Source of the DNA: an uncultured Blautia sp.
Lineage (GTDB): Bacteria; Bacillota; Clostridia; Lachnospirales; Lachnospiraceae
Direction of reading: 5' to 3'
NCBI GenBank assembly: GCA_934373235.1
Contig: CAKROW010000005.1
Coordinates: 1 to 64,000 of the forward strand
DNA: 64,000 nucleotides
Shown here: in pieces, positions 33,794 to 40,868 of the stretch
Numbering within the stretch: position 1 is the first letter of the stretch
Layout: each line of letters starts with the position of its first letter
Translations under genes and position numbers: made by a program
The notes under the pieces: generated by a model
Seen by the model: only the letters and a program-made list of their open reading frames with translations
Databases searched by the model: none
What the model was told of the DNA's origin: nothing

Positions 33794-33830
33794 TGTCATT
33801 GGAACATTACGGAGTAATTTCCTATGACAT
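33793..33830. other. Long imperfect palindrome upstream of gdpP
   Basis: ATGTCAT-T-GGAA-C-ATTAC, loop GGA, GTAAT-TTCC-T-ATGACAT. Sixteen pairs with one T/T mismatch and one bulged C, starting right where the rpsR terminator ends. There is no T tract, so it could be an operator or an RNA structure. Confidence 0.6.
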
Positions 33831-33880
33831 GAACAGTTAATACCTTTTTCTTTACAGGTATGGAATTATCAGGGTGAATC

Positions 33881-33889
33881 TGTTATAAT
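33881..33889 (+). promoter_or_regulatory. Extended -10 promoter of gdpP-rplI-dnaB
   Basis: TGT plus TATAAT (33881-33889), 45 bases before the gdpP start; no good -35 at standard distance. The palindrome at 33793-33830 is about 50 bases upstream. Confidence 0.55.
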
Positions 33890-33934
33890 AAAAGACAGTT
33901 TCTTGTTAAATTACGTTAAAAGTAGGAAAAAGCG

Positions 33935-35989
33935 ATGAACAACAAAGTTAAATTTAAAGGGTCCATGAAACATTTTATGCGCTGGCCGTTGTATCTGTCA
34001 CTTCTGGTGGTGGTGGTGAATCTGCTGGTGTATATTATAAGTGTGAGGGCCGGACTTCTGGTGTCCGCAGGTGTTGCCATTTACATAATGGCGGCTGTGA
34101 AGCTTTTCCGCTATCATAAGCCATTGATCGTCAATGATATGATCGCATTTGCCAATCAGTATGACATGGTGGAGAAACGGATGCTGGAGGAACTGGCACT
34201 TCCATATGCCATTATGGATATGGAGGGAAGAATGATATGGTCCAACCGACTGTTTTCGGGGATTACAGGCAGAGATCAGTTTTACAAAAAAAATATCAGC
34301 ACCATATTCCCGGATATTACCCAGGATAAGCTTCCGGTTGCAGAGGGAAAGGAGATCTCAGAGCTTAGTACCCGTTTTGGAGAACGTATCTACCGTGTTT
34401 CCATGCAGAGAGTGACCATGGGAGAAGTTGTGGGTCATGCGGATATCCTGGAAGGAGTTTCGCAGAATGTAAGTCTGATCGCCATGTACTTCTACGATGA
34501 GACACAGCTTAAGGATTATATTCAGAAGAATGAGGATAACAAGCTTGTTGTTGCCCTGGCATATCTGGATAATTATGAGGAAGCTCTGGAGAGCGTGGAG
34601 GATGTGAGAAGATCACTTCTCATTGCCCTGATAGACCGTAAGATCACCAAGTATTTTTCCAATTTTGATGGTCTTGTGAAGAAGCTGGAGAAGGACAAGT
34701 ACCTTCTTATTATGCGTCAGAGTTCACTGGAAACTCTGAAAGAACAGAGATTCCATATTCTGGATGAGGTGAAGACTGTCAATATCGGCAATGAGATGGC
34801 TGTCACATTAAGTATTGGTATAGGACTGAATGCAGCCAGCTATATTCAAAATTATGAATTTGCCAGAATTGCCATAGAGATGGCACTTGGCCGGGGCGGT
34901 GACCAGGTAGTGATCAAAAATGGTGACAGTATCACCTATTTTGGCGGAAAAGCCCAGCAGATGGAGAAATCCACCCGTGTAAAGGCCCGTGTGAAGGCCC
35001 AGGCACTCAAAGAGTTTATGAGTACCAAGGAACGTGTGGTAGTTATGGGGCATAAGATCACAGACGTAGATGCACTGGGAGCTGCTATCGGTATCTACCG
35101 TGCAGGTAAGACTCTGGGTAAACCGGTGCATATTGTAGTTAATGATCCTACCACATCTATCCGGCCGCTTATGAGCGGATTTATGGAAAATCCGGATTAT
35201 GAGCCTTCCATGTTTGTTGACAGTGCCCATGCAAAGGAGCTTGTGGATGATAACACAGTTGTCATTGTTGTAGATACCAACAAGCCAAGCTATACAGAGT
35301 GTGAGGAGCTTCTGTATATGACAAAGACCATTGTGGTCCTGGATCATCACAGAAGAGGCAATGAAGTGATACAGAATGCGGTGCTTTCCTATGTGGAGCC
35401 ATACGCATCATCTACCTGTGAGATGGTTGCGGAGATATTGCAGTATTTTGCTGACGGACTGAGACTGAGAAGTATTGAGGCAGACTGTATTTATGCAGGT
35501 ATTATCATTGATACCAATAATTTTACCACAAGGGCCGGTGTCAGAACATTTGAGGCGGCTGCCTTCTTACGGAGATGTGGAGCGGATGTGACCAGAGTGC
35601 GTAAGGCGCTGAGAGATAATCTGGATTCCTATAAGGCACGTGCGGAGGCAGTTCGGACTGCAGAGATCTACCGGGATTATTTTGCCATTGCCAGATGTCC
35701 CAGTGAGGGACTTGAGAGTCCTACTGTGGTAGGTGCACAGGCGGCCAATGAGCTTCTGAACATTGCAGGTGTGAAGGCATCCTTTGTTCTTACAAGCTAT
35801 AACAATGTTGTTTATATCAGTGCCAGAGCTATTGACGAGGTTAATGTTCAGGTGATGATGGAGCGTATGGGTGGCGGAGGACATCTGAATGTTTCAGGTG
35901 CCCAGGTTAAGGCATCCATGGATGAAACAGAAAATATGCTTAAGGAAATCTTAGATCAATTTTATGAAGAAGGAGAACAGGACAAATGA
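33935..35989 (+). CDS. gdpP: Cyclic-di-AMP phosphodiesterase GdpP
   Basis: A 684-residue membrane protein of the GdpP/YybT family, which cleaves c-di-AMP. Two transmembrane helices (about 14-55) are followed by a PAS-like domain (about 85-145), a degenerate GGDEF domain (about 170-300, no GGDEF motif) and a DHH-DHHA1 phosphodiesterase. Metal ligands include His373, Asp377 and Asp379 (GHKITDVD) and the DHH triad Asp470-His471-His472; GGGGHLNVSGAQ marks DHHA1. c-di-AMP controls potassium uptake, and a TrkA/TrkH system lies at 57.9-60.7 kb. The stop overlaps the rplI start (ATGA), the standard gdpP-rplI-dnaB arrangement. Confidence 0.95.
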   Translation: MNNKVKFKGSMKHFMRWPLYLSLLVVVVNLLVYIISVRAGLLVSAGVAIYIMAAVKLFRYHKPLIVNDMIAFANQYDMVEKRMLEELALPYAIMDMEGRMIWSNRLFSGITGRDQFYKKNISTIFPDITQDKLPVAEGKEISELSTRFGERIYRVSMQRVTMGEVVGHADILEGVSQNVSLIAMYFYDETQLKDYIQKNEDNKLVVALAYLDNYEEALESVEDVRRSLLIALIDRKITKYFSNFDGLVKKLEKDKYLLIMRQSSLETLKEQRFHILDEVKTVNIGNEMAVTLSIGIGLNAASYIQNYEFARIAIEMALGRGGDQVVIKNGDSITYFGGKAQQMEKSTRVKARVKAQALKEFMSTKERVVVMGHKITDVDALGAAIGIYRAGKTLGKPVHIVVNDPTTSIRPLMSGFMENPDYEPSMFVDSAHAKELVDDNTVVIVVDTNKPSYTECEELLYMTKTIVVLDHHRRGNEVIQNAVLSYVEPYASSTCEMVAEILQYFADGLRLRSIEADCIYAGIIIDTNNFTTRAGVRTFEAAAFLRRCGADVTRVRKALRDNLDSYKARAEAVRTAEIYRDYFAIARCPSEGLESPTVVGAQAANELLNIAGVKASFVLTSYNNVVYISARAIDEVNVQVMMERMGGGGHLNVSGAQVKASMDETENMLKEILDQFYEEGEQDK

Positions 35990-36432
35990 AGATAATTTTA
36001 CTGGAAGATGTGAAGTCCCTTGGAAAAAAAGGCGAGATCGTAAATGTAAGTGACGGATATGCGAGAAATATGATTCTTCCGAAGAAGCTTGGTGTTGAGG
36101 CTACATCCAGGAATCTGAATGATCTGAAACTCCGCAAGGCCAATGAGGAGAAGGTTGCACAGGAGAATCTGGACGCCGCGAAAGCATTTGCGCAGGATCT
36201 TTCCACAAAAGAGGTCATTCTGACACTTAAAGTAGGAGAAGGTGGAAGAACATTTGGTTCTGTATCTTCCAAGGAAATCTCTGAGGCTGCAAAGAAACAG
36301 CTTGGTATTGATATTGACAAAAAGAAACTTCAGCTTGAAAGCCCGATCCGTACACTGGGTGTGACCAATGTTCCGGTACGTCTTCATCCAAAGGTAACAG
36401 GAAGCCTGAAGGTCTGGATCAAAGAGGCATAA
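35986..36432 (+). CDS. rplI: 50S ribosomal protein L9
   Basis: A 148-residue L9. The N-terminal MKIILLEDVKSLGKKGEIVNVSDG RNA-binding domain, the long connecting helix (about 45-75) and the C-terminal GRTFGSVSSKEI and HPKVTGSLKVWI pieces are all present. AAGGAG lies upstream of the ATG within gdpP. It overlaps gdpP by four bases and dnaB follows after three. Confidence 0.97.
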   Translation: MKIILLEDVKSLGKKGEIVNVSDGYARNMILPKKLGVEATSRNLNDLKLRKANEEKVAQENLDAAKAFAQDLSTKEVILTLKVGEGGRTFGSVSSKEISEAAKKQLGIDIDKKKLQLESPIRTLGVTNVPVRLHPKVTGSLKVWIKEA

Positions 36433-36435
36433 TTC

Positions 36436-37764
36436 ATGGAAGAAGCACTGATCAAAAGGATACTTCCGCACAGTATAGAGGCAGAACAGTCTGTTATTGG
36501 TTCCATGATCCTGGACCGGGATGCCATTCTTGTGGCATCTGAGATTCTTACAAGTGATGATTTTTATCAGAAACAGTACGGGATCATTTTTGATGCTATG
36601 GTGGAACTCTGCAATGAGGGAAAACCGGTTGATCTGATCACACTGCAGAACCGTCTGAAGGAGAAAGATCTGCCTCCGGATATCAGCAGTATGGAGTATG
36701 TCCGTGATCTGATCGCGGCAGTGCCCACCTCGGCAAATGTGAAATATTATGCCAATATTGTAAGCGAAAAAGCGATCCTGCGTCGTCTGATCCGTACAAC
36801 GGAGGAGGTGGCGAATACCTGTTACCTGGAAAAGGAGAGCACAGAAACCATTCTGGAGGAATCAGAGAAGAAGCTTTTTAATATTCTTCAGAGAACCAAC
36901 GGAGGGGATTATGTACCGATCCAGCAGGTAGTGTTAAATGCCATCAGCAATATTGAGAAGGCTTCCAAACTGAAAGGTTCAGTTACCGGAATCCCCACAG
37001 GTTTTGTTGATCTGGATTACAAAACATCAGGGATGCATCCTTCGGATCTGGTGCTGATCGCAGCCCGTCCTTCTATGGGAAAAACTGCGTTTGTTCTGAA
37101 TATTGCTCAGTATATGGCATTTCGTAAGGATGTGACGGTGGCAATATTCAGCCTTGAGATGTCAAAGGAACAGCTTGTGAACCGTCTTCTTGCCATGGAA
37201 TCCCATGTGGATTCCCAGAATATGAGAACCGGAAATCTGAAAGATGAGGACTGGACAAAGCTTGTAGAGGGTGCCGACATTATCGGTGGTTCTAATCTTA
37301 TTATCGATGATACACCGGGAATTTCCATTGCAGAACTCCGTTCCAAATGCAGAAAATACAAGCTGGAGCATAATCTGGGGATCATTATGATCGATTATCT
37401 TCAGCTTATGAGCGGAAGTGGCAAATCAGATTCCAGACAGCAGGAGATTTCCGATATTTCCAGGTCTCTGAAGGCTCTTGCCAGAGAGATCAATGTTCCG
37501 GTCATTGCCCTGTCCCAGTTAAGCCGAGCTGTAGAGCAGCGTCCGGATCACAGACCCATGCTTTCCGATCTCCGAGAATCCGGAGCCATCGAGCAGGATG
37601 CGGATGTGGTAATGTTTATTTACCGTGATGATTACTACCATAAAGACACCGAAAAAAAAGACAGCGCCGAGATCATCATAGCCAAACAAAGAAACGGCCC
37701 CATCGGAACCGTAGAACTGGTATGGCTTCCAAGATATACACAGTTTGTAAATATGAAAAAGTAG
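36436..37764 (+). CDS. dnaB: Replicative DNA helicase DnaB
   Basis: A 442-residue DnaB (DnaC in B. subtilis naming). The N-terminal primase-interacting domain begins PHSIEAEQSVIGSMI. After the linker, the RecA-like ATPase has Walker A ARPSMGKT (210-217), Walker B IIMIDYLQLM and the Q-rich motif PVIALSQLSRAVEQR, then SDLRESGAIEQDADVV and the R-finger block IIAKQRNGPIGT. There is no intein. It ends the gdpP-rplI-dnaB operon; a very long hairpin follows. Confidence 0.97.
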   Translation: MEEALIKRILPHSIEAEQSVIGSMILDRDAILVASEILTSDDFYQKQYGIIFDAMVELCNEGKPVDLITLQNRLKEKDLPPDISSMEYVRDLIAAVPTSANVKYYANIVSEKAILRRLIRTTEEVANTCYLEKESTETILEESEKKLFNILQRTNGGDYVPIQQVVLNAISNIEKASKLKGSVTGIPTGFVDLDYKTSGMHPSDLVLIAARPSMGKTAFVLNIAQYMAFRKDVTVAIFSLEMSKEQLVNRLLAMESHVDSQNMRTGNLKDEDWTKLVEGADIIGGSNLIIDDTPGISIAELRSKCRKYKLEHNLGIIMIDYLQLMSGSGKSDSRQQEISDISRSLKALAREINVPVIALSQLSRAVEQRPDHRPMLSDLRESGAIEQDADVVMFIYRDDYYHKDTEKKDSAEIIIAKQRNGPIGTVELVWLPRYTQFVNMKK

Positions 37765-37772
37765 AGCCGTGC

Positions 37773-37842
37773 GCCCGAAAGAATAAATGCCCTCCAGGAT
37801 GAACACTTGTATTTATCCTGGAGGGCATTTGTTCTTTCGGGC
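37773..37842. terminator. 28-base inverted repeat terminator after dnaB
   Basis: Arms 37773-37800 and 37815-37842 pair at 27 of 28 positions around a 14-base loop. The inner part (GCCCTCCAGGAT stem followed by ATTTGTTCTTT) looks like a normal terminator, but the stem continues through the U-rich part with GAAAGAAC/GTTCTTTC-type pairing. Confidence 0.7.
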
Positions 37843-37860
37843 ATAGGGCGAAGCTTTTCG

Positions 37861-37918
37861 GTTACTGAGAACGGAGTGAACAGTAACGCTTTTCGACAAA
37901 CCCTGTCGACCTCTTTTT
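37861..37918 (+). terminator. Second and third hairpins after dnaB
   Basis: GTTACTG (37861-37867)/CAGTAAC (37881-37887), then TCGACA (37893-37898)/TGTCGA (37904-37909) followed by CCTCTTTTTCTT. The last is a plausible terminator directly ahead of the merR-like promoter. Confidence 0.5.
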
Positions 37919-37919
37919 C

Positions 37920-37948
37920 TTGTAATCTCCATTGCTCATGCTTATACT
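37920..37948 (+). promoter_or_regulatory. Sigma-A promoter of the MerR-type regulator
   Basis: TTGTAA (37920-37925), 17 bases, TATACT (37943-37948), 48 bases before the start codon. Confidence 0.6.
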
Positions 37949-37996
37949 ATAAATCAGAGCAGCAATGCTCCGAAGCATATAAGGGGGGCTTTCAGA

Positions 37997-38578
37997 ATGG
38001 ACGAACAGCGGTACACCGTAGGACAGGCATCTGCCATAACAGGTGTGAAATATTATGTTATGCGCTACTGGGAGGAAGAGCTTGATCTTAAGATCGGAAG
38101 AAATGAACTGGGGCATCGTTATTATACATCCCGGGATATCAGGCTTTTTATCAGTATCAATGAACTGAAGAACAGGGGATTACAGTTAAAAGCCATCAAA
38201 CAACTGCTTCCGCAGCTAATGGAGAATACAGAAGGAAGTCTGGATAAAATTTCTCTTCCGGATGGAGCAGAAGAATGGGGACACCAGGAATCCCAAAATG
38301 CCGGGAAGCATATAGAAGAAAAAGAAGTGGAAATATGCACAGGAGAAGTCTGCGATAATATTCCGAAAGAAATGAGTCCCGGGGAAAAAAGAAAAATGCA
38401 GGAATTTCAGCGTATTATGGAAAAACTTATCAATGAAGAGATCAGAAGAAAAAATACCGGTGAGTACAGATGCCGCACGCTGGATGAGTCCATACGCCGC
38501 CATCAGCTTGCCCGAAGAGAAGCTGCGGCTGCCTGTGACGGAAAAAAGAGCAGAAGAAACAGAAGAGGCCGCCGGTAA
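37997..38578 (+). CDS. MerR-type helix-turn-helix regulator
   Basis: A 193-residue protein with an N-terminal MerR DNA-binding domain: YTVGQASAITGVKYYVMRYWEEEL (HTH) and GHRYYTSRDIRLFISINELKNRGLQLKAIKQLL (wing and helix). After about residue 80 there is no recognisable ligand domain, only a charged helical region ending in an Arg-rich tail (KKSRRNRRGRR), so it resembles the short RacA/YwnB-like or DUF-tail MerR proteins of Clostridia. Such proteins sometimes act in sporulation or chromosome organisation. Target unknown. A GGGGGG-type SD lies ten bases upstream. Its stop is inside the terminator. Confidence 0.8.
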   Translation: MDEQRYTVGQASAITGVKYYVMRYWEEELDLKIGRNELGHRYYTSRDIRLFISINELKNRGLQLKAIKQLLPQLMENTEGSLDKISLPDGAEEWGHQESQNAGKHIEEKEVEICTGEVCDNIPKEMSPGEKRKMQEFQRIMEKLINEEIRRKNTGEYRCRTLDESIRRHQLARREAAAACDGKKSRRNRRGRR

Positions 38579-38595
38579 ACCGGCAGCCTCTTTCT
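38564..38595 (+). terminator. Terminator of the merR-like gene
   Basis: AGAGGC-C-GCCGGT, loop AA, ACCGGC-A-GCCTCT, then TTCT. The stop codon lies in the loop. Confidence 0.75.
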
Positions 38596-38623
38596 ATGTG
38601 GATGTATATCTGCTGACTCAAAA

Positions 38624-38794
38624 TTACTCAGCGGAGATAGCACCAACTGGACAGGCCTCAGCGCATGTTCCGCAGTCTACACAAGCGTCTGCATCGATTA
38701 CGTAATGCTCGTCTCCCTGAGAAATAGCTTCGTTCGGGCACTCTCCCTCACATGTTCCACAGCTAACGCACTCGTCAGAAATTACATATGCCAT
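38624..38794 (-). CDS. 2[4Fe-4S] clostridial-type ferredoxin
   Basis: A 56-residue ferredoxin, too short for many ORF filters. Cluster one uses Cys9, Cys12, Cys15 and Cys48; cluster two uses Cys38, Cys41, Cys44 and Cys19 (two C-x2-C-x2-C-x3-CP motifs). It carries low-potential electrons for pyruvate:ferredoxin oxidoreductase, hydrogenase or Rnf in anaerobes. AAAGGAGGATATCAATT gives a strong SD before the ATG at 38794. An ATGGGA-N6-TCCCAT dyad at 38836-38853 lies in the upstream region and may be an operator or a leader hairpin. Confidence 0.95.
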   Translation of the reverse strand: MAYVISDECVSCGTCEGECPNEAISQGDEHYVIDADACVDCGTCAEACPVGAISAE

Positions 38795-38928
38795 AATTGA
38801 TATCCTCCTTTGATATAATGATATACTTATCCCTTATGGGATTCTATTCCCATTCTAATATATCTGTCCTAAGAATACAAGTATAAAATTATGTACAAAA
38901 TGATGAAAATATTTTGAAAAACCCGGTA

Positions 38929-38957
38929 TTGATTCCTGAAGGATTTGGCATTATAAT
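38929..38957 (+). promoter_or_regulatory. Sigma-A promoter of the DUF1858 gene
   Basis: TTGATT (38929-38934), 17 bases, TATAAT (38952-38957), 52 bases before the start codon. Confidence 0.65.
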
Positions 38958-39008
38958 GGCAGATACAAAGTGTTTACACTTTCAAACTTCAGCAAAGGAG
39001 AAGAAAAA

Positions 39009-39209
39009 ATGACCAAGGTTACAAAAAGTATGCTGATCGGAGAACTTCTGACAGTTGATCCTAATATTGCACCGATCCTTATGAGAGCAGGTATGCATTG
39101 TCTGGGTTGCCCGTCTTCACAGATGGAATCCCTGGAGGAGGCTGCCATGGTTCATGGACTGGATGCAGATGTGCTGGTGGCACAGATCAACGATTTTCTT
39201 GGAGAATAA
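39009..39209 (+). CDS. DUF1858 protein, hybrid-cluster-associated redox disulfide type
   Basis: A 66-residue protein of the DUF1858 family (TIGR03980-like). It has the HCLGCPSS motif with Cys31 and Cys34 and the MLIGELLTVDPNIAPILMRAG helix pair. Family members are often found next to hybrid-cluster (prismane) proteins, and a redox or sulfur-transfer role is suspected. Here the neighbour is a ferredoxin on the other strand. I start at 39009 with AAAGGAG upstream; the frame is open to 38970. Confidence 0.88.
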   Translation: MTKVTKSMLIGELLTVDPNIAPILMRAGMHCLGCPSSQMESLEEAAMVHGLDADVLVAQINDFLGE

Positions 39210-39226
39210 TCTGTCACAGAATGAAA

Positions 39227-39280
39227 AGACAGGAGCCCTGCCCACATGAAATATGTGGAACAAGGCTCCTGTCTCTTTAT
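39227..39280. terminator. Terminator between DUF1858 gene and mecA
   Basis: AGACAGGAGCC (39227-39237) pairs with GGCTCCTGTCT (39264-39274), with an inner CCACAT/ATGTGG stem, flanked by AAA and CTTTAT. Confidence 0.75.
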
Positions 39281-39304
39281 GATTATTAATGAGGAAGTAC
39301 AATA

Positions 39305-40066
39305 TCAGATCTGAAGAAGATTCTGAAGTGCATTGTCTGTGATGCGTTCTCCATGTTCTTTCAGATAAGCTTCTCCGGCAGGTGTGAAAGCTTTGCCGGT
39401 ACCATACTCGGAAAGAATATTGCAGACTCTGTTGAAATCTTCCGGTGTGTAATCAGACTGATGAATGACCAGTTGATAAATATGCTGGGAATCTTCTCTG
39501 TAAAGAGTATTCTCACCTGTAAAAAATCCGTTCATTCCGTGGGCTGCGGCGATCACCTCGTCAAGTCCCGGGAAAGAGTAGAGACGGATGAGTTGTACAG
39601 GCGGTGTGCTATCTTCCGGTGAGGGGGCTTCTTTGGATGGTTCGGATTCAGTCTGTTGTTCCTTGGAAGCCTGTTTGCCGGAAAGACTCTTAAGCTTGGA
39701 TTCGCACAGCTTCTGGAAAACATCAATAATATTATCAGCACCGTCAATCTCCACCGGTTCAGGCTGTTTGTTATTCTTGAATGGAGCAAATTTGGAAAAG
39801 CGGGTATCCAGCTCTTCGGGATCCTCCACCTTGGTGATGATCAGGATCACACTCTCGGCGTTTACCGGGATGGCTTCGATCATAAGGGGAATGTTATCTG
39901 CCTCAAATCCAAACTGTATCTGAGCCTGCTGCATCATATCGCGAAAAAGGCGTTTCGCTTTCTCTGTGCCGTATGCCAGTTCACTGATTCGGATCTGATG
40001 GCTGTCAAGATCCTCCTTTGTTAATGTGCAGCGGATCTGATTTTCGTTAATTTTTTCTATTTTCAT
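39305..40066 (-). CDS. mecA: Adaptor protein MecA
   Basis: A 253-residue MecA-type adaptor that delivers substrates (such as competence or sporulation regulators) to the ClpC-ClpP protease. The N-terminal substrate-binding domain begins MKIEKINENQIRCTLTKEDL with ISELAYGTEKAKRLFRDMMQQA; an acidic/Ser-rich linker (about 135-160) leads to the C-terminal ClpC-binding domain with LYSFPGLDEVIAAAH. I start at 40066; the frame runs to 40087 without SD support. It is monocistronic. Confidence 0.9.
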   Translation of the reverse strand: MKIEKINENQIRCTLTKEDLDSHQIRISELAYGTEKAKRLFRDMMQQAQIQFGFEADNIPLMIEAIPVNAESVILIITKVEDPEELDTRFSKFAPFKNNKQPEPVEIDGADNIIDVFQKLCESKLKSLSGKQASKEQQTESEPSKEAPSPEDSTPPVQLIRLYSFPGLDEVIAAAHGMNGFFTGENTLYREDSQHIYQLVIHQSDYTPEDFNRVCNILSEYGTGKAFTPAGEAYLKEHGERITDNALQNLLQI

Positions 40067-40112
40067 ATAATCACATCCTATAGTCAATGAAATTTAATCT
40101 TTTACATACTCT

Positions 40113-40142
40113 ATTATATACCACAAAACCACAAGCTGTAAA
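40113..40142 (-). promoter_or_regulatory. Promoter of mecA
   Basis: On the minus strand: TTTACA (40142-40137), 18 bases, TATAAT (40118-40113). Confidence 0.6.
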
Positions 40143-40192
40143 GTCATTGAAAACCTCAATTTATAAAAAAGTGCAAGAAAGTTACAAAAGAC

Positions 40193-40220
40193 TTGCATCC
40201 TGAAGAAAAAAGAATATAAT
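40193..40220 (+). promoter_or_regulatory. Promoter of the candidate ncRNA
   Basis: TTGCAT (40193-40198), 16 bases, TATAAT (40215-40220). Transcription would begin near 40227, right where the closing stem of the RNA starts. No coding region follows for 640 bases. Confidence 0.6.
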
Positions 40221-40226
40221 AAAAAA

Positions 40227-40459
40227 CAGGAGAAGCTATCTGAGATGTGGTAATTTTTGCAGTACAGATAACTTGAAGAAGACTTTTCTAAAGAATAAAT
40301 CAGTGCAGAATCATTCAGACGACATTCCTGTCGCAGCACAGATTAAGAATCCCGGAATATTGATTGAATCAGGCGGCGAAGCAGATTGCGAACATCAGTC
40401 TGACCCTAAAATAAAACAGATCAGGTAGGCTTTTCCAGGAACCTGTACAGGTGTTTTCT
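40227..40459 (+). ncRNA. Candidate structured non-coding RNA (about 210-230 nt)
   Basis: The stretch has a promoter directly ahead and a long closing stem: 40229-40243 (GGAGAAGCTATCTGA) pairs with 40421-40436 (TCAGGTAGGCTTTTCC), 15 pairs with one bulge and two G-U. Its centre holds an apical hairpin: AATCaGTGC (about 40299-40314) with GCACaGATT, capped by CGACA-TTCC-TGTCG (40320-40333). ACCTGTACAGGT followed by GTTTTCT (40441-40459) may terminate it. There is no SD or open frame of note. A roughly symmetric rod of this size with its own promoter resembles 6S RNA; the raiA-type RNA of Clostridia is another option. I cannot assign the family from memory. Confidence 0.5.
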
Positions 40460-40640
40460 AAAATCCAATAAAAAAGAAAGGGGGTAAATCAGGAAGAAAT
40501 ATATCACGACTTTACATAAGAGATGAATAAGGTTTCCGCAAAAGGCCAGGCCCTGCCGGGAAAGGGAAAACTACTTTTAAAGGTACGGAAATCAGAGTAC
40601 ATAAAGAGAAATAAAATGAAAAATTTTACATAAACAAAAG
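40460..40640. other. Gene-free stretch, no recognisable content
   Basis: The middle of the 802-base gap between mecA and the GH18 gene. It is A-rich, with GGGGG at 40481-40485 and a GC-rich patch (40544-40569), but I see no start/SD pair, repeat or known riboswitch consensus. Confidence 0.4.
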
Positions 40641-40645
40641 GAAAA

Positions 40646-40705
40646 ACAGTCTTCCGGAAATGGTAAGATCCCCTATACTCATACAAACCAGTCCCGGAAG
40701 ACTGT
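40646..40705 (-). terminator. Terminator-like hairpin facing the minus strand
   Basis: ACAGTCTTCCGG (40646-40657) and CCGGAAGACTGT (40694-40705) form a perfect 12-pair stem with a 36-base loop. On the minus strand it is followed by TTTTTC, so it would stop leftward transcription; on the plus strand only GATTAATT follows. Confidence 0.55.
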
Positions 40706-40815
40706 GATTAATTAAAGCAGATTGAGAATATTTACCCGGACAACAGATGATAAATATAAATATTTTGTGAAAAGTTATTAAAAGTCGATTTTTGTAATAC
40801 AAATAAAATGGATTA

Positions 40816-40824
40816 TGATATAAT
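40816..40824 (+). promoter_or_regulatory. Extended -10 promoter of the GH18 gene
   Basis: TGA plus TATAAT (40816-40824), 44 bases before the ATG; no clear -35. Confidence 0.5.
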
Positions 40825-40868
40825 AAGAAAGCTTTTATGGACAATTTTAAGTCGAAAGGAAGAATAAG

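Noticed and set aside
40504..40686. A 60-codon minus-strand frame in the long gap
   Set aside because: Aromatic-rich nonsense-like product, no SD, and it crosses the hairpin at 40646-40705.
40227..40868. A ydaO-type c-di-AMP or GEMM-type c-di-GMP riboswitch ahead of the GH18 gene
   Set aside because: Wall-hydrolase genes often carry such switches, but I find none of the conserved sequence blocks, and the structured part has its own end well upstream of the gene.
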